A DNA stretch of 64,000 nt from JAENWD01 sp963837165 (GCA_963837165.1 CAWIMD010000002.1:1116001-1180000); one strand, 5' to 3'. Shown: positions 33,341 to 42,894, numbered from the stretch's first letter. Program-made: numbers and translations. The notes: generated by a model from the sequence alone, not told the origin.

Positions 33341-35917
33341 CTATCTCCCCCGGGCGACGATGAGCGTGAGGTCGTCGAACTGTTCCCGTCCGCTGTGGAC
33401 GAGCACCTCGTTGACGATCGACTGCAGCAGCGTGATCGCCGGCTCGGCGCGGTGCGCGCGAAGCGCGTCCAGCAGGCGCTCCTCGCCGAACTCCTCGTCC
33501 ACGTCCGAGGTGGCCTCGGTGACGCCGTCGGTGAACACGACCAGGAGGTCGTCCGGCTCGAGCGTGACCGTCCGGGTGTCGCAGGTCCACGGCGTGAAGA
33601 GGCCAATGACGCCGGCGGTGACGTCGAGCCGCTCGACGCTCCCCGACGCGCGCAGCACGAGGGGCGGCAGGTGCCCGCAGTTGGCGTACCGCAGTTCGCG
33701 GGACTCGGCGTCGTAGAGCCCGAAGAAGAGCGTCGCGTAGTGATTGGGCGCGGTGGTGTCGTAGAAGACGCGGTTCACCGAGCACAGCAGGTCGCCCATG
33801 CCGGTGGACGCCTGTGAGTAGAGCGCACGGAGGTTCGCCTGCAGGCTGGCCATGAGCAGCGCCGCCGAGATGCCCTTGCCCGAGATGTCGGCCAGCACCA
33901 GCCCGATCTGGTGCGGCCCCACGGAGACGAAGTCGAAGAAGTCGCCCCCGACCACGCGCGCCTGCAGGCAGGCGCCGGCGTAGTCGAGCGTCGCCACCGG
34001 CGGCCGATCCTGCGGCAGGAGCTTTGCCTGCACGTCGCGGGCGATCTCGAGCTCGTGAGTGGCCCGCCGCTCGGCCTCGAGCCGCGACGCGATCGCCTCG
34101 GCGAGCCGGATGTTCTCGAGCGCCAGGCCGGCCTGCGTGCCGACCGAGGCCAGCAGCTGCACGTCTTCCCCCGAGTACGGCTCCTCCGACAGCCGCGGGC
34201 CGAGCACGAGCAGCCCTTCAATCCGGGCCGAGCGGCCGACCATCGGCACGATGGCCTCCGGCGCGAGCCGCGCGAAGGAGGCCCAGACGCCGCCCGGCGC
34301 CAGCTGCGCCGGATCGATCAACACGGGCCGGCCGCGCCGCGCGATCTCGGCGAGCTGCGCCGGCGTGGCGGGCAGCACGGCCTCCCCGCCCGACAGGCCC
34401 TCGTGCGCGGCGGCCTCGAACCTCCAGTCGTCCACGCCGCGGAGGAACACGAGCAGCGTCTTCGGGTGCAGCGCCTGCACCATCGACTGGTCGATCAGCT
34501 CGGCCAGGCTCGCGCGGTCGGTGGCGACGCGCGACTGGTCCGCCAGCGTCTCGAGCAGCCGCCTCGCGTCGTACGACCCGCGGAAGAACGCGCGGTCGAT
34601 GCGCTCGGCCGCCGGCTGCCACGCCTTCTGGCCGACGAGCGCGAGCACGCCGCCGAAGATCGACCCGGCGATCAGTCCCGTGGACAGCTGGCTGGCGGGC
34701 ACGTCGGTCACCAGGTTCACGATGTGGGCGAAGCCGAGCGTCATGGCCAGGCCCGACACGACCGCGAGCGTGACGAGGCCGCGGCGCACCAGCACGTACC
34801 GCGCGCTGCGGCGGAGCAGCACGGGGATCTCCATCGCCCGGTGCTTGACGACGGCGTAGCCGAGCGACAGGGGGATGGCGAACAGGGCGATGAACGACAC
34901 GGCCCAGATCCCGAACGGCACCGTCTGCGGCGGCAGGCCGAGCGAGATCAGGACCTGCAGGGTGATCACCGGCACCGTGCCGACGAGCATGCCGAACAGG
35001 ATCACCCGGGTCTTGCGCCGCACGTCGGGCGGCCCGAAGGCGTTCAGCGCCAGCGACACCATCGCCAGGAGGAGGAACCCGAGGTTGTAGACGCTGAAGG
35101 CGTCGGTCACGACCGCCGCGGAATCCTTGAACCGGTCCGCGAGCCACCAGATCGCGACCGAACCGTGTTCCAGGATGACCGCCGCCGCCATCGGCAGGGC
35201 CAGAACCGTCGCCAGGCTGACGGCCACCCACTTCAGCCAGGGCACACGCCGATCCAGCGGGGAGTGAGCCGGAAACACGGCGAAGAACGCGTAGGTCAGC
35301 CCGGCCAGCGGGAGTCTGAGCAGGATCCAGAAGGCGAACATCGGCCCGCGCAGCGCCTCCGGGATCCGGTACTCGAACTCGGCGAGCGGCGCCGAGGCGA
35401 TGAAGCCGCCGAGCACGAGCGCCAGCAGCCATGCGCGCCAGTCCTCGGGCCGCTGCAGGAGCACGGTCACGGCCACGACGAGGAACGGCAGCGGGTAGAA
35501 GCTGAGGACTTCGAGGACGAGACGTCCGAGGCCGAGTGTCTGCAGCAGCGAGCCGCTCATCCCGGGAGGAGGTCCGGGACGTGCTTCCGGCACGAGATCG
35601 GTCTGGATGATCCCGGTGCCGCGCGCGACCGACAGGCGGATCGCCACCCCGGGTCTCGCGTCGCGACGGAGTGCGAGGAACGTCTCGTGGCGCGCCAGCG
35701 AATGGCCGCCAGCCGTCACGATGCGATCGCCGGCCCTCAGACCGGCCTTGTCCGCCGGCCCGTCCGGGGCGACGTTGAGGATCTCGAAGGCCTCGGCGAT
35801 CGGGTGGTACCGGCCCTCGAAGCCGAGCACCGCGGTCGGCTCCTGGCGGACGAGGTGCACCCACCAGACGCTGTAGGCCGTGAGCAGGGCGCAGAAAACG
35901 ATCGCCAGCTTACGCAT
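33341..35917 (-). CDS. Membrane PDZ-GAF-SpoIIE protein phosphatase
   Basis: An 858-residue signalling protein. After an N-terminal membrane helix (residues 4-24) comes a PDZ-like domain (about 35-110, GPADKAGLRAGDRIV), then about eight membrane helices (135-430), a GAF-like sensor region (about 490-620) and a C-terminal PPM/SpoIIE phosphatase (about 650-855). RVVGGDFFDF, VLADISGKGISAALLM and DLLVVFTDGVTEA carry the metal-binding Asp residues. Such phosphatases usually act on anti-sigma-factor antagonists (partner-switching), but no STAS or anti-sigma gene is adjacent. The stimulus is unknown. Confidence 0.88.
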   Translation of the reverse strand: MRKLAIVFCALLTAYSVWWVHLVRQEPTAVLGFEGRYHPIAEAFEILNVAPDGPADKAGLRAGDRIVTAGGHSLARHETFLALRRDARPGVAIRLSVARGTGIIQTDLVPEARPGPPPGMSGSLLQTLGLGRLVLEVLSFYPLPFLVVAVTVLLQRPEDWRAWLLALVLGGFIASAPLAEFEYRIPEALRGPMFAFWILLRLPLAGLTYAFFAVFPAHSPLDRRVPWLKWVAVSLATVLALPMAAAVILEHGSVAIWWLADRFKDSAAVVTDAFSVYNLGFLLLAMVSLALNAFGPPDVRRKTRVILFGMLVGTVPVITLQVLISLGLPPQTVPFGIWAVSFIALFAIPLSLGYAVVKHRAMEIPVLLRRSARYVLVRRGLVTLAVVSGLAMTLGFAHIVNLVTDVPASQLSTGLIAGSIFGGVLALVGQKAWQPAAERIDRAFFRGSYDARRLLETLADQSRVATDRASLAELIDQSMVQALHPKTLLVFLRGVDDWRFEAAAHEGLSGGEAVLPATPAQLAEIARRGRPVLIDPAQLAPGGVWASFARLAPEAIVPMVGRSARIEGLLVLGPRLSEEPYSGEDVQLLASVGTQAGLALENIRLAEAIASRLEAERRATHELEIARDVQAKLLPQDRPPVATLDYAGACLQARVVGGDFFDFVSVGPHQIGLVLADISGKGISAALLMASLQANLRALYSQASTGMGDLLCSVNRVFYDTTAPNHYATLFFGLYDAESRELRYANCGHLPPLVLRASGSVERLDVTAGVIGLFTPWTCDTRTVTLEPDDLLVVFTDGVTEATSDVDEEFGEERLLDALRAHRAEPAITLLQSIVNEVLVHSGREQFDDLTLIVARGR

Positions 35918-36063
35918 TGACGATTGAGGATTGACGATTGACGATTGACGATTGAGGATTGACGATTGAAGAGCCGGGCCACGGAGCGTGACATCCTTAA
36001 TCCTTAATCCTTAATCCTTAATCCTCAATCGTCAATCGTCAATCGTCAATTGACAATCGTCAA
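35917..36063. repeat. Heptamer arrays in inverted orientation
   Basis: Left half: repeated ATTGACG with ATTGAGG variants starting at the phosphatase start codon. Right half: TTAATCC repeats followed by TCAATCG repeats ending at the pcm stop. The halves can pair into a long imperfect hairpin centred near 35985. Confidence 0.85.
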
Positions 36064-36065
36064 TG

Positions 36066-36701
36066 TTACGGTTCCCTCAGCTCCACGAACCTGACATCCA
36101 TGACCGATTCGTCGTGCGTGCCCTCGGCCGTGCGCGTGATGACGTGCAGCATCTGCCAGTCCGTGCCGATCGGGATGATCAGCCGGCCGCCGACCTTCAG
36201 CTGCTCGACCAGCGCCTGCGGCACCGCTTCGGCGGCGGCGGCCACGACGATGCCGTCGTAGGGCGCGTGGTCGGGCCAGCCAGTGCGGCCGTCCCGGATG
36301 GCGATGTGCACGTTGGTCACGCCGAGCTCCCGCAGAAGCGTGCGCGCGGGCTCGGCGAGCGCGGGGAGGATCTCGACGCTGAAGACCTCCCCCGCGACGC
36401 GCGCGAGCACCGCCGTCTGGTAGCCGCAGCCGGTGCCGACCTCGAGCGCCCGCGCGCCCGGCCCGAGGCGCAGCTGCTCCACCATGTAGGCGACGATGAA
36501 CGGCTGGGAGATCGTCTGGCCGTGCCCGATCGGCACCGGGTGATCGGCGTAGGCCTCGTGCGCGAAGCGCGGCTCGATGAAGCGGTGGCGCGGGACGTCG
36601 CGCATGGCGTCGAGGACCTTGCGGTCCAGGATGCCGCGAGGGACGAGCTGGCGCTCGACCATGCGCTCGCGGTCGCCGGATCTCCCGTCGTGATCGGACA
36701 T
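36066..36701 (-). CDS. pcm: Protein-L-isoaspartate O-methyltransferase
   Basis: A 211-residue SAM-dependent repair enzyme that methylates L-isoaspartyl residues in aged proteins. The family blocks are present: RERMVERQLVPRGI near the N-terminus, YADHPVPIGHGQTISQPFIVAYM (active-site Ser region), SAM motif I LEVGTGCGYQTAVLA, and post-motif LKVGGRLIIPIG. Length matches PCMT (about 210). A second, broken homologue is at 16560-16890. It is divergent from the FMN-binding protein gene, with about 100 bp between. Confidence 0.94.
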   Translation of the reverse strand: MSDHDGRSGDRERMVERQLVPRGILDRKVLDAMRDVPRHRFIEPRFAHEAYADHPVPIGHGQTISQPFIVAYMVEQLRLGPGARALEVGTGCGYQTAVLARVAGEVFSVEILPALAEPARTLLRELGVTNVHIAIRDGRTGWPDHAPYDGIVVAAAAEAVPQALVEQLKVGGRLIIPIGTDWQMLHVITRTAEGTHDESVMDVRFVELREP

Positions 36702-36800
36702 GGCCGCGGATGGCGCGCAGGCCGTACGCTCCGGGCAGATGCTACCACGCGCGCCACGGACTGGCTTGCGCCGGGCGGCGCCGAGCGTGATGATCGTGGC

Positions 36801-37298
36801 ATGGACGCGCTGTGTCGAGAGGTGGCTGAGCTGATTCGGGCGGAGCGGTGGGCGGCGCTGGCGACCCTGCGCGTGACACCCATGGGCGGGCGGCTGCCGC
36901 GGGCGTCGATGACGGCGTATGCCGTCGCGCCCGACGGCCGCATCCTGATGTTCCTGAGCGGGCTGGCGGATCACACGCGCGGGCTGCTCGCGAGCGCGTC
37001 GGCGTCGATCGCGATCACGCGGCCGGATCGCGGCGACGCCGATCCGCACCTGCTGACGCGGGTGAGCCTGCACGGGGAGGCGAGCCCGGTGGCGCGCGGC
37101 TCGGACGAGTTCGGCGCCCTGGGCGCGCACTACGTCGCGCGCTTTCCCGAGGCGCTGACGCGCTTCGAGCTCGGCGACTTCGTGCTGTTCGTCTTCACGC
37201 CGAAGGAGGTCCGTTACGTGGAGGGCTTCGCGAAGGTGCGCACGCTCGCGTGGGACGAGGTGCGGGCGGCGCTCGCCGGCGGGGCTGGGGGCGCCTGA
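36801..37298 (+). CDS. Pyridoxamine 5'-phosphate oxidase-like FMN-binding protein
   Basis: A 165-residue split-barrel flavoprotein. The opening ELIRAERWAALATLRVTPMGGRLPRASMTAYAV and MFLSGLADHTRGLLASASASIAI correspond to the FMN-binding strands of the PNPOx-like/HugZ group, and RVSLHGEASPV is the central strand. The late FELGDFVLFVFTPKEVRYVEGFAKVR block resembles the dimer strand seen in haem-utilisation (HugZ-like) and related oxidoreductases. True PNPOx is longer (about 210), so substrate is unknown. Confidence 0.82.
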   Translation: MDALCREVAELIRAERWAALATLRVTPMGGRLPRASMTAYAVAPDGRILMFLSGLADHTRGLLASASASIAITRPDRGDADPHLLTRVSLHGEASPVARGSDEFGALGAHYVARFPEALTRFELGDFVLFVFTPKEVRYVEGFAKVRTLAWDEVRAALAGGAGGA

Positions 37299-37303
37299 CG
37301 ATG

Positions 37304-37541
37304 GTGCTGAGGGTGCTGAGGGTGCTGGAGGTGCCGAGGGTAGGGTGCCGAAGGTGCCGGGGTGCTGATCGTGCAGTGCCGGGGTGCTGATCGTGCAGTG
37401 CCGGGGTGCTGATCGTGCAGTGCCGGGGTGCTGATCGTGCAGTGCCGATGGCCCACGATCGATCGGCGGCGCACTTCAGTTCAGCATCGCCCCTTCAGCA
37501 CGCCCAGCACCTTCAGCACCCCCAGCACCTTGCGTGTCCGC
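37304..37541. repeat. GGTGCTGA minisatellites around a 23-bp repeat
   Basis: 37304-37360 has GGTGCTGAG/GGTGCCGAG words; 37355-37445 has four copies of GGGGTGCTGATCGTGCAGTGCC; 37485-37541 has the complementary CAGCACCTTCAGCACCCC words. The two sides can pair. No coding content is apparent between the FMN protein and the lipoprotein. Confidence 0.8.
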
Positions 37542-37547
37542 CACGCC

Positions 37548-38099
37548 TCACCGCGGCGGCTCGGACGTCAGCCTGGCCATCGCCAGGTCGGCCACGGCCC
37601 GTGCGCGGGCGGGCGTGTCGGCCCGCGCGTCCAGCGTGACGTCCCCCGGCTTGTGCACGACCACCTGGTACACCCCGCTGTCGCTCAGGCCGTAGGCATC
37701 GTCGCCCAGGCCGCCGATCCCGTCGATTGGTCCGGTGGCGGTTTCCTTCATCGCGGCGAACTGGGTGGGCGGGTAGAGCCAGATCTGCGCGGTCTTGGTG
37801 ATGGGGCCGACCTTGATGCTGTACATGCAGTCGGCCTGGAAGGTCTGCCCGGGCTGGCCGCTCTCGCGTACCGGCGTGCCGCCGAGCGCGTGCGCGACGT
37901 CGGCGGCTGGCACGAACTCGCAGACCTTGAACCCCGCGAGTTGGCGGCCCTGGTCGGCTGCCGGGGCCGGGGTGGCTGCCGCGGCGGCGGCCTCGGCGGC
38001 AGGTGCGGCGACCTCGGACGTGGCGGTGTCACCGCCGCAGGAGGTTGCGAGCACGAGGAGCGCCACGGCTCCGGCGCACGACACTTCGCGGGCATTCAT
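37548..38099 (-). CDS. Lipoprotein of unknown function
   Basis: A 183-residue exported lipoprotein: signal peptide (residues 1-21) ending in the lipobox LATSC, then a Thr/Ala-rich linker (25-50) and a domain of about 130 residues. In this domain KVCEFVPAADVAHALGG and FQADCMYSIKVG hold two Cys that could form a disulfide, and GLGDDAYGLSDSGVYQVVVHKPGDVTLDA follows. This resembles DUF3558-type actinobacterial/acidobacterial lipoproteins, but the match is by eye only. Start at 38099. Confidence 0.75.
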   Translation of the reverse strand: MNAREVSCAGAVALLVLATSCGGDTATSEVAAPAAEAAAAAATPAPAADQGRQLAGFKVCEFVPAADVAHALGGTPVRESGQPGQTFQADCMYSIKVGPITKTAQIWLYPPTQFAAMKETATGPIDGIGGLGDDAYGLSDSGVYQVVVHKPGDVTLDARADTPARARAVADLAMARLTSEPPR

Positions 38100-38278
38100 G
38101 GCGAGTCTCCGCTGGGGTGGAAGCCACGATACTGCGCGGGGCCGCGACAGGCAACGACCACGGCCAGATCCGCCTGCCAGGGCGGCTCTCACAGCGCCGG
38201 AGGTCGGGTCGCCGGATGGCGGCTGGTGGCTGTGCTACGATGTCTGGTCGCCCGCGCGCGGGCGGCACCCACCAGCCG

Positions 38279-38354
38279 GCCGGCGTAGCTCAGTTGGTAG
38301 AGCAGCTGATTCGTAATCAGCAGGTCGTCAGTTCAAGTCTGACCGCCGGCTCCA
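38279..38354 (+). tRNA. tRNA-Thr (anticodon CGT)
   Basis: A complete 76-nt cloverleaf: acceptor GCCGGCG pairs with CGCCGGC, discriminator T, and an encoded CCA at 38352-38354. The anticodon stem-loop GCTGA-TTCGTAA-TCAGC puts CGT at positions 34-36, reading ACG codons (Thr). The T-loop is GTTCAAGTC. It borders the accessory island. Confidence 0.95.
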
Positions 38355-38895
38355 GAATTCCTCGGTAAAACGCAAGATCGATTTGCTGACGCGGCGCCGA
38401 TCGGGCTTCGGGTAACACCGGGGTAGCAGATCGGGTGGCTCCGTCAACAACTCCGCGCAGAACGTTGCTCCGATCGTGGCGCCAATCGCGAGCCCTGAAC
38501 AGGCCTCCGCAGGCGCGGACGCTGCCCGTGGCGTCGGCACAGCGCTCGAAGCTCCCGGCGGCACCGCGAAACATCCGAGTTCTTGATGGTGATGTGCCTG
38601 TGGGCTCGCTGGACGTTCGTCGTGCGGAGCGAACGAGCCGTGTGCGTACGAAGCCAGCCAAGCAGTTCGCGAGCTAAAGCCGTTCGTCGCCACGCCTCCC
38701 GTCGACCCGCCTTGCGACACGTCGCCACGACCGGCGGGCGACGAAGAATCATCGTGTCGCCCGGGAGTGTCGGAATCCTTTACCCGCGGGCTCGACCAGT
38801 AGGTTGTCGTATTCCCTGAACACGGCGAGCTCGCCATGGCGCCAGATGTCGGCCTGAGTGACTTTTTGTCGAACGGTAGACCCGTCCGGATTCGT
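38355..38895. other. Island edge without a recognisable gene
   Basis: Starting at the tRNA 3' end, this stretch holds the left 20-bp direct repeat (38410-38429) and only short open frames on both strands. On the minus strand 38895-38749 continues the res reading frame past its stop for 49 codons (it includes DIWRHGELAVFREYDNLLV), which looks more protein-like than its surroundings. No integrase or tRNA fragment is visible. A GGGAGTGTCGGAATCC word near 38762 faintly resembles an IS256 end. Confidence 0.5.
38410..38429. repeat. Left copy of the 20-bp island-flanking direct repeat
   Basis: GGGTAACACCGGGGTAGCAG. An identical copy in the same orientation is at 47431-47450. The bases on either side differ, so the identity stops sharply at both ends. 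Confidence 0.85.
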
Positions 38896-41800
38896 TCATT
38901 CGTCCGCCTTGTCCAGAGCAGTTCGCACGGCATCGAGCTTGCGAGCCATTGCGTACCGCCACTCTCCAAACCGCCCATCCGCGTTGACGGCGGCCACCCA
39001 GCGCCCTGCGGCTGCCGCTTTCACTTCCGCCAGCTCGTCAAATCCTTTGGTCTCGAGGATGAGGAACCTGCCAGGACCGCCGGCGAGGTTCACGACGAAA
39101 TCCGGCACGTAATCATGCGGCTGGCCGTTGTAGAGGTACGGAATGGCGAAGCCGAGACCCGCGTTCTTTGCGAAGGACGCCACGGCCGGGTGGGTGTCGA
39201 GCACGTAGGCTGCCTGCTGCTCCCACTTGCCGGTGTCGGCGACGACGTAGTTGAGATGGCTCTTCGCGACCTCGCGGACGTCCTTGCTCGTCCAGTAGTC
39301 CACGTCGGCGGTCGAGCCGGGCCCGCGGCTGGTCTCATAGCGCGGCACCTCGGGCGCCTCACCCTGTGACGTGTCCGGCCTGATCGACTCGACGAGGCGC
39401 TCGATCGCCCAGCCGTAGTAGGGCGACAGGAACAGGTCGAGCTTCTCTGCCGGCTTGATCGGCGTCACCTTCTGCTCGATGTACTGCTGGACGATCCGGA
39501 CGACCTGAGGGAACAGGACATGCGCGGGCGCCTCGCACGACCCGCTGTTCACGTACTCGCGCGTCAGGTCCCGCGCCATCTCGAACACGAGCTCCTGAAT
39601 TCGGCGCCCGGCGCGAAACGGATTCAGATCGACGCGGTCGATCTTCCCCGGACCGCTCAGCGACGGCCGACCGTGATTCGTCTGCAGCGACGCCTTGACC
39701 TCGACCTCTGGCGGAATCTTGAATGGGTCGAGGAACAACGGCGGAACCGAATCCCAGTTCACCGTGACGCGATTGCGGATCGCCTGCCGATACCCCTCAA
39801 CCCGGGGGAACTTGATCTCCAGGTCCGCACGCCCGGGAAGTGCGTGCACGTGGTGGCGCTTCTCCGTCGGCTTGGGCGCCGCCGTGGGGTTCGCTTTGAA
39901 CGGGATGACCTGAAACGGCACGCCGAAGACCTTGGCGACTTCTTCCGTCATCAGGCCGTTGTCGCCAAGCTCGTACGTGCGGCGCCGAAGCCCTCGGCCG
40001 ACCACCTGCTCGCACAGAAGCTGCGACATGAACGGCCGGAGACCGACAATGTGGGTGACGGTGTTGCAGTCCCAGCCTTCGGTCAGCATCCCGACGGAGA
40101 CGATGCAGCGGATGTCGCGGCCGGGCGGATACAGCGGCTGTTCGCGCTTCCGGGCCAGTTCCTCGAAGCCTTCCGGGTAGATGGGCCGGCCCTGCTGGTC
40201 GCGCGGCCATTCCGTCCGGCCGACTGTGTCGAGAGTAAACCGCATCCACTGGGCTTCGTCGGTCTTCGCGTGGCCGGTGTCGGTCTCGCTCACGACCCGT
40301 GAGTCGACGCGAATCGTGTTCACCCGGCCGTCGACATTTCGAAAGCCGGCGATCTTCGAGGGCGGAATCCCCATCGGCGGCTTGTTCTCGCCGAGCCATT
40401 CGTAGACGACCTTCGCGATCGCGGTGTTCTTGCAGACCAGGATGAAGACCGGCGGTCTCGGGTCGTCCGACTGCTCCCACAGCTCTCGCAGTTGTTCCCA
40501 CAGGCCGCCGAGCATCGAGATCGGCGTATTCGCCCACTTCAGAATCGCTTCCGGCTTCGGCGCGCCCTTCTTGCCCCCGCGTTCCGCGGGTGTGAGCTGC
40601 GGCAGAATCCAGCGCCAGATGTTGAAGTAGCCTGGAATCTCCGCGCCGGTCGTGTCGCGAACCGCCAACTGCGGGATCTTCACGAGCCCCGACTCGATGG
40701 CGTCCGTCAGCGCAAAGTCGCTCACCACCCACGGGAACGGACGGTTCGTTTCCTGGCCCACGCGGCCGAGAAAGTACGGCGTCGCCGACAGATCCAGGCA
40801 GAAGTTGATACCACGCAGCTTGTTGACGCGGTCCAGTCCGTCGACCCAGACCGTCGCTTCCTTGAAGAAGTCGTCGGCCTCGCTCTCTTCGCCGAGTAGA
40901 TCGACTTCGGACTCGTCCGGCTCCTCTCGTCGGATGCGATACGCATGGTGCGCCTCGTCGTTCAGGACGAGGATGTTCTGCTTGCCGCCCACGTCGCGCC
41001 CCAGGATCCGGTTCACGAGCGCCGTGTCGCTTTCCACGTATCGGTCGCGCGTCACTCGCGCCGATTTCACGTTCCCGTCCCGATCGAGCGCCTCGTCGAT
41101 CACCTCGATGAGGCCGAGCGACGCCTGCCGAACGTATTCCTCCTTCGTCAGGTACCGCTTGCCACGCGCTGTCGTCGTCTTGGCACCGATATGGACGATC
41201 TCGGGCACCGTCTCGCTGCGACCTGCCTTCACCACGCGGCCGCCGACGCCGCCCGCCTGGGACGTCTGCGGCTCGAACACGTGCCAGTTCGTGACGAGAA
41301 CGTGGCCTTGGCTAAGGTCAGGCATCAGGTGCGGCGGCACGAGGTCCGCCTTCCGATACAGGCTTGCATCGCCAAGGCGCGGATCGAGTTCGGCCAACCG
41401 ACTGCGAATCGTGACATTCGGACAGACGACGAGAACCACGTCCGAGTAGCGCGCGTTCGCCCGGTCGTTGACCTTGTTGAGGATGCTCCACGCCGCAATC
41501 ATCCCCATCACCGTCGTCTTGCCGGATCCGGTCGCCATCTTGCACGCGTACCGACGGAACGCTTTGTAGCCAAGGTCGGCCTTCTGCTGATCGCTCGGCT
41601 CGTCGGTCGGGATGTCGATGCCCTGCAGGAAATCTCGCCTGGCCTCGTTCAGAAAGATCATCGTCTCGGCGGCTTCGAGCTGCGCGAAGAAGAACCGGAA
41701 GCTGCGGCCGTCCCGACGCCAGTACCTGAGCAGTTCGAGCGACGTCGCCGTTACCCCCGGATAGCCCGCGTCGCGCCACTGCTGGAGCCTCACCCGAATC

Positions 41801-42003
41801 AGGTTGACGAGCCTCAGCTCGATCGCCGTGCCTTTTGGAGCTGCAGAGGCGTCACCTTCAGTGGAGGGCTCCGGGTAGTAGTAGAGCGCGGGACGCCGGC
41901 CGGGACGCTTGACCGGCGCCTCGCCCTCCACGAGATGCCAGTGATGCGCCGGCTCTTCGAACGGCGAGCAAATGATGGCCTCGGGGACCTCGAAGTCGCT
42001 CAT
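38896..42003 (-). CDS. res: Type III restriction enzyme Res subunit
   Basis: A 1035-residue ATP-dependent endonuclease subunit. The SF2 helicase core has Walker A MATGSGKT (residues 156-163), LNDEAHHAY as motif II, LSATP as motif III, and VGMLTEGWD...VVGRGLRR as motifs V-VI. The C-terminal PD-(D/E)XK nuclease reads VPDFVVN then ILETKG around residues 965-985. It recognises a site through Mod and cuts after translocation or diffusion between inversely oriented sites. It is the last gene of the operon mod - HipA-like - DUF3037 - res, 57 bp after the DUF3037 gene. Base composition is less GC-rich than neighbouring core genes by eye. Confidence 0.93.
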   Translation of the reverse strand: MSDFEVPEAIICSPFEEPAHHWHLVEGEAPVKRPGRRPALYYYPEPSTEGDASAAPKGTAIELRLVNLIRVRLQQWRDAGYPGVTATSLELLRYWRRDGRSFRFFFAQLEAAETMIFLNEARRDFLQGIDIPTDEPSDQQKADLGYKAFRRYACKMATGSGKTTVMGMIAAWSILNKVNDRANARYSDVVLVVCPNVTIRSRLAELDPRLGDASLYRKADLVPPHLMPDLSQGHVLVTNWHVFEPQTSQAGGVGGRVVKAGRSETVPEIVHIGAKTTTARGKRYLTKEEYVRQASLGLIEVIDEALDRDGNVKSARVTRDRYVESDTALVNRILGRDVGGKQNILVLNDEAHHAYRIRREEPDESEVDLLGEESEADDFFKEATVWVDGLDRVNKLRGINFCLDLSATPYFLGRVGQETNRPFPWVVSDFALTDAIESGLVKIPQLAVRDTTGAEIPGYFNIWRWILPQLTPAERGGKKGAPKPEAILKWANTPISMLGGLWEQLRELWEQSDDPRPPVFILVCKNTAIAKVVYEWLGENKPPMGIPPSKIAGFRNVDGRVNTIRVDSRVVSETDTGHAKTDEAQWMRFTLDTVGRTEWPRDQQGRPIYPEGFEELARKREQPLYPPGRDIRCIVSVGMLTEGWDCNTVTHIVGLRPFMSQLLCEQVVGRGLRRRTYELGDNGLMTEEVAKVFGVPFQVIPFKANPTAAPKPTEKRHHVHALPGRADLEIKFPRVEGYRQAIRNRVTVNWDSVPPLFLDPFKIPPEVEVKASLQTNHGRPSLSGPGKIDRVDLNPFRAGRRIQELVFEMARDLTREYVNSGSCEAPAHVLFPQVVRIVQQYIEQKVTPIKPAEKLDLFLSPYYGWAIERLVESIRPDTSQGEAPEVPRYETSRGPGSTADVDYWTSKDVREVAKSHLNYVVADTGKWEQQAAYVLDTHPAVASFAKNAGLGFAIPYLYNGQPHDYVPDFVVNLAGGPGRFLILETKGFDELAEVKAAAAGRWVAAVNADGRFGEWRYAMARKLDAVRTALDKADE

Positions 42004-42060
42004 CCCAGTTCACGCTCCAGGCGCTTGGTGGAAAAACAGCCCCTCAGATGTCGCGGCCCG

Positions 42061-42894
42061 TCAGGCACCGTGTTCGAGGAGATCCAGCAGCCGGCGGTTC
42101 AGCCGGGCAGTGTCGTCTTCGCTGATGATTTCGTGCCGCGCCGGTGTCTGATCGAGCAGCGCCCTGGCGCGTTGAAATGCTTTCGAATGCCCAGTCGATG
42201 GCCTGCCGAGCAGGAACAGGATCGTGCCGAAATCCGGTGCCTGACTCAGTCCGACTGATGTGCCGACCCACTCGGACGCTTTCCGCTGCATCGACTCGGC
42301 TCGCTTGAAATCCATCGAGAGCGGCTGGATGACGTGCCAGCGCCCATTCTTGACCGCGTGCTCAAAGTCGATCTTGACGCTCGAGGTATTGAACGACTTC
42401 GCCATCAGATTGCGCCGGACGGGCTCGGCGAGATGCGGCACACACGCCTTCCATACCTGTTCGTCGTCTCGTCTCGGCCGTTCGATCGCCACGCCCTTTT
42501 GCGACTCAACCATCCGATGGAACAGGATGCCAACCTCGTCGTCCAAATCGGAGGTGATTCCGTGCCGAGGCGCGGAGAAGGACACGCTGGCACCGAGATC
42601 CGGCACGAGCGCTCCGAGCCAATCGACGAATGACCGGTCACTCTCGAAGAGTGGCTGATCGCGGAGCGTCTTCTCTGCATCTCTGAATACGAGAAGAAGA
42701 TTCGCGATCGCCCGTCGAAAACCGGCGCCGTCGAACTTCGCGAACGCCTGGGAGAGCCGCTCGTATCGGCTGTCCGCATGGAGTTTGAGGAATCTCGCCT
42801 TCTGGCTGTAGACAACGACGCCGATGTTGAGTGCCTCGCCGGCACCGGGATCGGGTACATGCTGAAGCACGACGTAGGAGTACGGATACGTCAT
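42061..42894 (-). CDS. DUF3037 domain protein
   Basis: A 277-residue soluble protein. The N-terminal DUF3037 block is YSYVVLQHVPDPGAGEALNIGVVVYS at residues about 5-30, followed by KLHADSRYERLSQAFAKFD. The rest is alpha/beta with no catalytic motif I can name. DUF3037 genes are commonly paired with HipA-like kinase genes, as here: the ATG overlaps the kinase stop by 4 bp. Being locked between mod and res suggests a role in controlling or extending the restriction system (inference). Confidence 0.85.
   Translation of the reverse strand: MTYPYSYVVLQHVPDPGAGEALNIGVVVYSQKARFLKLHADSRYERLSQAFAKFDGAGFRRAIANLLLVFRDAEKTLRDQPLFESDRSFVDWLGALVPDLGASVSFSAPRHGITSDLDDEVGILFHRMVESQKGVAIERPRRDDEQVWKACVPHLAEPVRRNLMAKSFNTSSVKIDFEHAVKNGRWHVIQPLSMDFKRAESMQRKASEWVGTSVGLSQAPDFGTILFLLGRPSTGHSKAFQRARALLDQTPARHEIISEDDTARLNRRLLDLLEHGA

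Noticed and set aside
37893..38270. Short plus-strand frames before the tRNA
   Set aside because: Antisense of the lipoprotein gene or low-complexity; nothing recognisable.
38760..38785. Possible second IS256 end (GGGAGTGTCGGAATCC)
   Set aside because: Only about a dozen bases resemble the terminal repeat and no partner end or transposase is nearby.
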